35,364 nucleotides of DNA, from assembly GCA_944383495.1 (NCBI GenBank), contig CALWPT010000006.1, positions 1-35,364 on the forward strand. Direction: 5' to 3'. The stretch comes from an uncultured Clostridia bacterium. Lineage in GTDB: Bacteria > Bacillota > Clostridia > Oscillospirales > Acutalibacteraceae. The notes under the pieces were generated by a model that was not told the DNA's origin, ran no database searches, and saw nothing but the letters and a program-made list of their open reading frames with translations. Below, piece by piece: positions 30,672 to 35,364 of the stretch. Both the position numbers and the translations under genes were made by a program. The first letter of the stretch is position 1. The number at the start of each line of letters is the position of its first letter.

Positions 30672-32492
30672 TTACTTTTTCTTGCTCTGGCTCTTCAGCC
30701 GCTGTTCCCGGCCCAAAATCATTTTCCGCAGCCGGATGGACTCCGGCGTGACCTCCACCAGCTCGTCGTCCTTGATGAATTCTAAGGACTGCTCCAGGCT
30801 CAAAACGGTGTGCGGCGTCAGCTTCAGCGCTTCATCCGATCCGGCGGCGCGCATGTTGGACACCTGCTTTTTCTTGCACACGTTGCAGACAATGTCCTCA
30901 TTTTTGGGGTTTTCCCCCACGATCATGCCCTCGTACACCTCCACCCCAGGGCCGACGAACAGCCGCCCCCGATCCTGGGTGTTGAAAAGGCCGTAGCTGG
31001 TGGTTTCCCCCGTCTCAAAGGCGACAATGGAGCCGCTTTGCCGGGTCTCCAGGTCTCCCTTATACGGTTCAAAGGAATCAAACACGTGGTTCATAATACC
31101 GTTGCCGTTGGTATCGGTCAAAAATTCCGAGCGGTAGCTCATCAGCCCCCGGGCAGGAATCTTAAATTCCAAATGGGTGACGCCCGAATCCCGGGTGCCC
31201 ATATTCAAAAGCTCCGCCTTGCGGCTTCCCAGCTTTTCCATCACCGCGCCCACGTAATGCTCCGGCACCTCGATCATCAGCAGCTCCATGGGCTCCAGCC
31301 GCACGCCGTTTTCATATTTATAAATGACCCGAGGGCGGGATACCTGAAATTCGTACCCCTGCCGCCGCATGGTTTCGATGAGGATGGACAAATGCAGCTC
31401 GCCCCGGCCGGACACCTTGAAAGTATCGGGGGAATCGGTCTCCTCCACCCGCATGGAAACGTTGGTTTCCACTTCCTTAAACAGCCGCTCCCGCAGGTTC
31501 CGGGAGGTGACGAACTTCCCCTCCCGCCCGGCAAAGGGGGAGTTGTTGACCATGAAGTTCATGGAAATGGTGGGCTCGTCGATCTTCACAAAGGGCAGGG
31601 CTTCCACACATGCGGGGTCGCAGGCCGTTTCCCCGATGTTGATTTCCGGAATGCCCGAAACGGCGATGATGTCCCCCAGCTGGGCGGAAGGCACCTCCAC
31701 CCGCTTGAGCCCCTCGAACTGATACAGCTTGCTGAGCCGAACGTTGTAGGAAGTCCCGTCCTGCCGGGCGATGGCCACCATCTGCCCCGCCTGGACCATG
31801 CCCCGTTCCACACGGCCCACGCCGATGCGGCCCACATATTCGTCGTAATCAATATTGGAAAACAGGATTTGCAGCTTTCCGTCCGGGTCTCCCTTGGGCG
31901 GGGGAACCTCCTTCAAAATTGTTTCAAAGAGGGGCTTTAGATCCCCCTCCAGCTTGTCCGGCGCCAAGCCCGCATACCCATCCCGGCCGGAGGCATATAC
32001 CACAGGGAATTCCAGCTGGTCGTCGTCCGCTCCCAGCTCGATAAACAGATCCAGCACCTCGTCGATGACCTCGGCAGGGCGGGCGCCGGGGCGGTCGATC
32101 TTGTTGACCACCACCACGGGGCGCTTGCCCAGCCCTAACGCCTTTTTCAGCACAAACCGGGTCTGGGGCATGCAGCCCTCAAACGCGTCAACCAACAGCA
32201 AAACGCCGTCAACCATCAGCAAAATCCGCTCCACCTCGCCGCCGAAATCGGCGTGGCCGGGGGTGTCGACAATGTTGATTTTCGTGTCTTTATACCAAAC
32301 GCTGGTGTTTTTGGCCAGAATGGTGATGCCCCGCTCCCGCTCCAGGTCGTTCGAGTCCATAACCCGCTCGGCTACCTGCTCGTTCTGGCGGAAGGTGCCG
32401 CTTTGCTTCAGCAGCTGATCCACCAGGGTGGTTTTGCCGTGATCCACGTGGGCGATGATGGCAACGTTTCTGACTTGCTCCCTGCAATCCAT
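30672..32492 (-). CDS. typA: TypA/BipA translational GTPase
   Basis: A 606-residue ribosome-binding GTPase of the elongation-factor class, involved in stress and cold adaptation and in large-subunit assembly. The GTPase motifs are AHVDHGKT at 14-21, [19 protein letters not shown], and the C-terminal half has the TypA-specific [17 protein letters not shown] and C-terminal domain that binds the 50S A site. The length matches BipA (about 605-615). ATG 32492 is right because AAGGGAG lies upstream and the [19 protein letters not shown] start is the family pattern. It is the first gene of a long operon reaching to mscL, as intergenic gaps are short and no terminator is seen in between. Confidence 0.96.
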   Translation of the reverse strand: MDCREQVRNVAIIAHVDHGKTTLVDQLLKQSGTFRQNEQVAERVMDSNDLERERGITILAKNTSVWYKDTKINIVDTPGHADFGGEVERILLMVDGVLLLVDAFEGCMPQTRFVLKKALGLGKRPVVVVNKIDRPGARPAEVIDEVLDLFIELGADDDQLEFPVVYASGRDGYAGLAPDKLEGDLKPLFETILKEVPPPKGDPDGKLQILFSNIDYDEYVGRIGVGRVERGMVQAGQMVAIARQDGTSYNVRLSKLYQFEGLKRVEVPSAQLGDIIAVSGIPEINIGETACDPACVEALPFVKIDEPTISMNFMVNNSPFAGREGKFVTSRNLRERLFKEVETNVSMRVEETDSPDTFKVSGRGELHLSILIETMRRQGYEFQVSRPRVIYKYENGVRLEPMELLMIEVPEHYVGAVMEKLGSRKAELLNMGTRDSGVTHLEFKIPARGLMSYRSEFLTDTNGNGIMNHVFDSFEPYKGDLETRQSGSIVAFETGETTSYGLFNTQDRGRLFVGPGVEVYEGMIVGENPKNEDIVCNVCKKKQVSNMRAAGSDEALKLTPHTVLSLEQSLEFIKDDELVEVTPESIRLRKMILGREQRLKSQSKKK

Positions 32493-32523
32493 GAAAAATC
32501 TCCCTTTTTTCGCATTCTTTAAC

Positions 32524-32551
32524 ATTATACCAAATTCGCAGATAATTACAA
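32524..32551 (-). promoter_or_regulatory. Promoter of the typA operon
   Basis: On the minus strand TTGTAA (32551-32546) and TATAAT (32529-32524) are 16 bases apart, and TG two bases before the -10 gives an extended element. It is about 30 bases upstream of typA. Confidence 0.75.
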
Positions 32552-32573
32552 CCAATAAATTGCACAACTCCCC

Positions 32574-32602
32574 TTGACCATGCCTGCGGTTTATTGTAGA
32601 AT
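32574..32602 (+). promoter_or_regulatory. Promoter of the unknown protein gene divergent from typA
   Basis: TTGACC at 32574-32579 and TAGAAT at 32597-32602 have a 17-base spacer. It lies back-to-back with the typA promoter, with the two -35 boxes 22 bases apart. Confidence 0.68.
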
Positions 32603-32653
32603 GAAGCAAAGCGGCGGACCGCGTCCGCCGCAACCGGAAAGGCATGATTCAGC

Positions 32654-33328
32654 ATGAAGAAGTTATACAGCAGCGGCGCTTTGCAGCTGATTCCCGCGGC
32701 CAAGGGCTTTGTATTCATGGCCAAGCAAAACGAGGTGGAGGATAAATTCGTAGTGGCGTATAAGCTCTATGACCTGGAAACCTTCCGGGAGTCGCTGGTC
32801 ACCCGGTCGGTATACCTTTTGGCCAAATTCGGCCCTAATTTCAAGTTCTTTGAAAAGGAGCTGGAGGATTATATCAACTGCGTCACAGTCCTCCTGCCCG
32901 ATCACGGTGTTTTTATCGCTTACCCCGGCGGGAAATGCCTGCGGTATGATTCAGAATGCCGCCTTTTATGGCAGGGGAGCGTCACCTATCAGAGCTACGG
33001 CCCCGCCGCCGCCGCGTTGGACGGCGACGGCATTTGGCTGTCCTTTCCGGAGTGCGACACGGTGGTGAAGTATAAGCTCTCCACCATGCGGCCGGAGCTG
33101 CGGGTGGGCGCGGGGCGGTCGGATTTGTTTATCCGGCCAGGGGCTCTGTATCTGGAGGACGGGTTTTTATATGTGTGCTCTTCTTCCATCAACAAAATCA
33201 CCAGGCTGAAGCTTTCCACCTTTGAAACAGAGGACTACGGCAGCTATATCGAACCGGTCAAGCAATTCGTCAAGCTTGACCGCCGAGAGCTTGTTTTGAC
33301 CAACAGCGGAATTTACATTGATTTGTAA
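32654..33328 (+). CDS. Uncharacterised protein, possible beta-propeller-like
   Basis: A 224-residue protein that I do not recognise. It has no signal peptide or membrane helix, so it is probably cytoplasmic. Several repeats of the type IWLSFPECDTVVKYKLSTMRPE, YVCSSSINKITRLKLSTFETE suggest short four-stranded blades: each ends in a K-L-S-T followed by an acidic turn. Such a KLST-ending pattern appears at about 163-166 and 197-200, plus a looser one near 40 (KLYDLETF). A propeller that binds a ligand or reads out a partner is possible but unproven. GGAAAGG lies upstream. The gene is convergent with the GNAT gene and divergent from typA. Confidence 0.7.
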   Translation: MKKLYSSGALQLIPAAKGFVFMAKQNEVEDKFVVAYKLYDLETFRESLVTRSVYLLAKFGPNFKFFEKELEDYINCVTVLLPDHGVFIAYPGGKCLRYDSECRLLWQGSVTYQSYGPAAAALDGDGIWLSFPECDTVVKYKLSTMRPELRVGAGRSDLFIRPGALYLEDGFLYVCSSSINKITRLKLSTFETEDYGSYIEPVKQFVKLDRRELVLTNSGIYIDL

Positions 33329-33508
33329 CGGCCGCCAACCAAACGGGGAGGGCGCGCCGCCCATCGGGCTATCGGCGCTCGGACGTGGGCGCCCTATGCA
33401 GAGGAAAACGGCTCGAGGGCCGCGGCGCCGCAATCCGCCGTTCTCTCCTGGGCAAGAAAAAAGCCCAGCGGCGCAGGCCGGATCCCTTTCCAGGAATGGA
33501 AAGGCGCG
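33329..33508. other. GC-rich spacer with two hairpins between convergent genes
   Basis: The 180 bases between the unknown protein gene and the GNAT gene hold an 8-bp perfect stem (33485-33492/33497-33504) and a CTGGGC/GCCCAG stem with an A-rich loop (33448-33453/33463-33468). Neither has a clear T tract, so they are weak terminator candidates. No gene is seen. Confidence 0.4.
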
Positions 33509-34009
33509 TTATGACCGGCCTATAGCAAAATGCCTCCGTTTACTGTCCGGCCATTCCTTGATCATAGAATAATTTGTCAATGAAACGCCCCGCACCGTCA
33601 CCTGCTGTTTCTTGACCGTTTCATAGCCTCTTTTCTCAAAAAAAGGCTTTGCGGTTATGGAGGCGTTAACGGTAACGGCTTTATGCCCCTGCGCAAGGGC
33701 ATGCCGCTCCAATTCGCCGCAGATGGCGGTTGCAATATGAAGGCCCTGAAAATCCTTATGAACAAACAGATGATCCAGATAGCCTGTATCGTCTATGTTT
33801 CCATAGCCAACGATCCTTCCACCGTCCACCGCGACAATGGTATACAGCGAGAGAAAAAAATCATTACGGCATAGGAAATGTTCCCGGCCGCCGGCCCAGG
33901 CCTGAACCTGTTCCCTGGAATAATCCCTTGCATTGACGGCGTGAATGGTATCATAAAACAGTTGGGCGATCTCCGTCAGATCCTCCGGCCGATATGCTCT
34001 CAGCTTCAT
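33509..34009 (-). CDS. GNAT-family N-acetyltransferase
   Basis: A 166-residue acetyltransferase. The N-terminal RAYRPEDLTEIAQLFYDTIH and the central LYTIVAVDGGRIVGYGNIDDTGYLDHLFVHKDFQGLHIATAI have the GNAT strand pattern, with the QGLHIA acetyl-CoA phosphate loop, and AKPFFEKRGYE near the end is the typical motif B. The substrate is unknown. GGAGGAAA precedes the ATG. It lies 47 bases after mntP on the same strand, with no terminator seen between, so it may share the manganese-responsive transcript. This would be a coincidence of neighbourhood or a genuine link. Confidence 0.85.
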   Translation of the reverse strand: MKLRAYRPEDLTEIAQLFYDTIHAVNARDYSREQVQAWAGGREHFLCRNDFFLSLYTIVAVDGGRIVGYGNIDDTGYLDHLFVHKDFQGLHIATAICGELERHALAQGHKAVTVNASITAKPFFEKRGYETVKKQQVTVRGVSLTNYSMIKEWPDSKRRHFAIGRS

Positions 34010-34056
34010 TTTTCATTTTCCTCCAACGGCGGCGGTCATCAACACAGGCGCATGAA

Positions 34057-34626
34057 TCAGCCCAGCATATGCTCCAAAAACACCTTGATCCCAATGGCGA
34101 TCAATATGACGCCGCCAAAAATTTCGGCTTTTTCTTTTAAGAATTCCCCGCATTTTCGTCCCACGCCGCACCCAAACAGGGAAATCGTAAAGGTCACTGC
34201 CCCAATGGCGCCGGCAGACGTCAAAATATTCGCTTGCATGACCGAAAGGCTGATGCCCACCGCTAGCGCGTCAATGCTGGTGGCAACCCCTTGCAGGAAC
34301 AAGACCTTCCCGGTTAACGCTTTATTTAGCTCGCAGGCTTGCGGACTTTTCAGTTCCTGCATGCCGTCAAACACCATTTTTCCACCGATCAATCCCAGCA
34401 GGACTAAGGCAATCCAGTGATCCACAGCCGAAATTGCATCCCGGAACAGCGTTCCCGCCCAATACCCGATCACCGGCATCAGCGCCTGAAATACGCCAAA
34501 CGTCAATGCTGTCAGCAGCATCTCCCTCTTGCCCACGTTTTTATAGCACATACCATTGGATACGGAAACAGCAAACGCATCCATTGCGAGTCCCACCGCT
34601 AAAAAAAGGATTGTAAAAAGGCTCAT
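34057..34626 (-). CDS. mntP: Manganese efflux pump MntP
   Basis: A 189-residue, six-helix manganese exporter. The two repeated halves have the acidic membrane motifs AMDAFAVSVSNG near the N-terminus and VATSIDALAVGISL in the middle, along with IGGKMVFDGM and the C-terminal GGVILIAIGIKVFLEH. These match MntP (YebN) closely. It exports Mn2+ to prevent manganese poisoning. I start at ATG 34626 by family pattern; a TTG at 34638 with GAGGGG upstream is an alternative. The leader carries a yybP-ykoY-type riboswitch, which is the expected control for this gene. Confidence 0.92.
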   Translation of the reverse strand: MSLFTILFLAVGLAMDAFAVSVSNGMCYKNVGKREMLLTALTFGVFQALMPVIGYWAGTLFRDAISAVDHWIALVLLGLIGGKMVFDGMQELKSPQACELNKALTGKVLFLQGVATSIDALAVGISLSVMQANILTSAGAIGAVTFTISLFGCGVGRKCGEFLKEKAEIFGGVILIAIGIKVFLEHMLG

Positions 34627-34670
34627 ACCGGTTTTCAACTGCCCCTCGTTGGCTTTACGGCCTTTGTTTG

Positions 34671-34711
34671 AAAAATAAAAACCCATGTATGGCGCCTATA
34701 TGCCATACATG
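34671..34711 (-). terminator. Riboswitch-controlled terminator before mntP
   Basis: On the minus strand a 10-bp stem CATGTATGGC/GCCATACATG (34711-34702/34693-34684), loop of 8, is followed by GGGTTTTTATTTTT. Its 5' arm shares the CATG with the last strand of the riboswitch P1 helix, so the two cannot form together. Confidence 0.82.
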
Positions 34712-34795
34712 AGTCTCGTTTTTTCAGACAAGCCAGGCCTTTCAAAGCCAGAATGTTGACTTGTCACATGTCGCCATGCAAACTACTCCCTCATG
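34708..34795 (-). promoter_or_regulatory. Manganese riboswitch, yybP-ykoY type
   Basis: On the minus strand P1 is CATGAG (34795-34790) with CTCATG (34713-34708). GGGAGTAG directly after the first arm and GTCAACA further in are the conserved L1 and L3 features of yybP-ykoY motifs, and GAGAC before the closing arm fits the 3' consensus. The element is 88 nt, lies 13 bases after its promoter and directly before mntP. Mn2+ binding should stabilise P1, block the terminator and switch on the exporter gene. Found by eye, not by covariance model. Confidence 0.85.
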
Positions 34796-34805
34796 AAACG
34801 GATTT

Positions 34806-34835
34806 ATTATACAACAGCCCCCAATGGTTAGTCAA
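34806..34835 (-). promoter_or_regulatory. Promoter of the mntP leader
   Basis: On the minus strand TTGACT (34835-34830) and TATAAT (34811-34806) are separated by 18 bases, placing transcription start near 34799, just before the riboswitch. Confidence 0.75.
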
Positions 34836-34948
34836 GAATAACCGCAGGAAAATTCAATCGTATTTCCGGCATTTTGGCGTATCAGGCCAGGCGCCGCAAG
34901 GCTTGCAATGACGAATCGCCTTGCGTTATTGCGCCCATTATAAAAGCC

Positions 34949-34977
34949 TTGACAAACGCAGGCCGCGCTTCTATAAT
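34949..34977 (+). promoter_or_regulatory. Consensus promoter of the tRNA-Ser region
   Basis: TTGACA at 34949-34954 and TATAAT at 34972-34977 are 17 bases apart, a full consensus match. This is typical of stable RNA genes. The first tRNA-like sequence begins about 135 bases downstream. Confidence 0.82.
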
Positions 34978-35113
34978 AATAAACAGCGTCCGGAGCGGGG
35001 CGGGCGGAACGCATTGCTGCTAGACGCATGGTTCAAGGCCCGGATGCCTTTTGCTTTTCCTGAGCACACAAATTCTGCGGGGGAAAACGACAAAAGCGAA
35101 GCGTTTATCATAT

Positions 35114-35157
35114 GGAGATGTACCCAAGTGGTTGAAGGGTCCGGATTCGAAATCTCC
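35114..35157 (+). pseudogene. Broken tRNA-Ser, 5' half only
   Basis: GGAGATG acceptor strand, a perfect D-arm CCC-AAGTGGTTGAA-GGG and an anticodon loop TTCGAAA (anticodon CGA) follow each other as in a real tRNA-Ser. After GATTCGAAATC the sequence changes: the 3' anticodon strand should be about TCCGG but is TCTCC, and no variable arm, T-arm or matching 3' acceptor follows. GGAGAT can pair with ATCTCC at 35152-35157, so an internal deletion is possible. It cannot function as a tRNA as it stands. Confidence 0.6.
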
Positions 35158-35162
35158 TTCGG

Positions 35163-35299
35163 CTAACGGAAGCAGAACTTCCGAAAAGCCTTTAACCGTG
35201 CGGGTTTCGGGCATTCGCCCGCCGCAAACACACCGTTAGTTCTAACAGGAATTCTAATACAACCGAATATTTGCGTTAATCTCGGTTTTCCGAGTTAAC
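35163..35299 (+). other. Structured spacer between the tRNA-Ser genes
   Basis: CTAACGG (35163-35169) and CCGTTAG (35233-35239) enclose a GGAAG/CTTCC hairpin and a GC-rich CGGG/CCCG region, and a GTTAA-CTCGG/CCGAG-TTAAC stem sits at 35275-35299. I see no gene and recognise no RNA family. It lies inside the probable tRNA transcript. Confidence 0.35.
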
Positions 35300-35305
35300 A
35301 TACAT

Positions 35306-35364
35306 GGAGAGGTATCGAAGTGGTCATAACGGGGCTGACTCGAAATCAGTTTGCGAGCAATCGC
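35306..35364 (+). tRNA. tRNA-Ser (anticodon CGA), cut by the window end
   Basis: The acceptor strand GGAGAGG, the D-arm and the anticodon arm CTGA-CTCGAAA-TCAG (anticodon CGA, reading UCG) are intact. A long variable arm begins with TTGCGAGCAATCGC, which marks a class II tRNA-Ser. The T-arm and 3' end lie beyond the window. CDS status does not apply. This is the working serine tRNA next to the broken copy. Confidence 0.85.

Noticed and set aside
35114-35160. Selenocysteine tRNA
   Set aside because: The anticodon loop is TTCGAAA (CGA), not TCA, and the acceptor/T-arm layout is absent.
35114-35305. Group I intron inside tRNA-Ser
   Set aside because: The missing 3' exon (variable arm, T-arm, CATCTCC acceptor) is not found downstream before the next tRNA, so splicing cannot restore the gene.
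1-35364. CRISPR array or restriction/defence system
   Set aside because: No regularly spaced direct repeats and no cas, restriction-modification, toxin-antitoxin or retron-type genes were seen.

Overview
The window looks like a chromosomal segment of an anaerobic Gram-positive bacterium of the class Clostridia. An Oscillospiraceae-like relative is my best guess, inferred from gene content, moderately high GC, AAAGGAG-type ribosome-binding sites, frequent TTG/GTG starts and an NPKTG sortase-type anchor. No database search was possible. Product names rest on motifs I can see and on recalled family patterns.

Layout. 1-684: a hairpin-rich intergenic stretch ending in a terminator and a promoter. 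685-3899 (+): an MFS transporter, an acetylxylan-esterase-like hydrolase and a predicted heavy-metal/manganese exporter, closed by a bidirectional terminator. 4048-6359 (-): a two-gene ABC exporter with its own promoter. 6541-19651 (-): a compact phage-like operon of 19 genes. 19652-20315: a gene-free, palindrome-rich stretch. 20316-24335 (-): phosphohexomutase, a surface-anchored cyclase-fold protein and 6-phosphofructokinase. 24628-24837 (+): a tiny XRE regulator. 25010-32492 (-): a probable seven-gene operon, typA - amidohydrolase - alpha/beta hydrolase - MurF-like ligase - D-Ala-D-Ala-ligase-like enzyme - hemolysin III family protein - mscL. 32654-33328 (+): an unknown protein, divergent from typA. 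33509-34835 (-): the manganese exporter mntP under a yybP-ykoY-type riboswitch, followed by a GNAT acetyltransferase. 34949-35364 (+): a strong promoter, a broken tRNA-Ser, a structured spacer and the 5' part of a tRNA-Ser(CGA) cut by the window end.

The most unusual item is the phage-like operon. Read on the minus strand it runs terminase small and large subunits, portal, capsid protease/scaffold, decoration-like protein, major capsid, three connector/closure proteins, contractile sheath, tube, a chaperone-position protein, a 195-residue protein where the tape measure should be, LysM tail protein, hub, and four baseplate proteins (DUF2577, gp25, gpJ and DUF2313 types). It then stops at an intrinsic terminator. 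The reading frames are intact and tightly coupled. I see no integrase, repressor, replication gene, holin, endolysin, tail fibre or normal tape measure. That fits a domesticated, DNA-packaging contractile particle (PBSX-like or gene-transfer-agent-like) with an unusually short tail. A decayed prophage is the main alternative.

Host genes group by theme. The phosphohexomutase and phosphofructokinase are both in sugar-phosphate metabolism. The Ddl-like and MurF-like enzymes form a possible peptide-ligation pair. MntP with its riboswitch, and possibly the exporter at 3027-3899, handle metal efflux.
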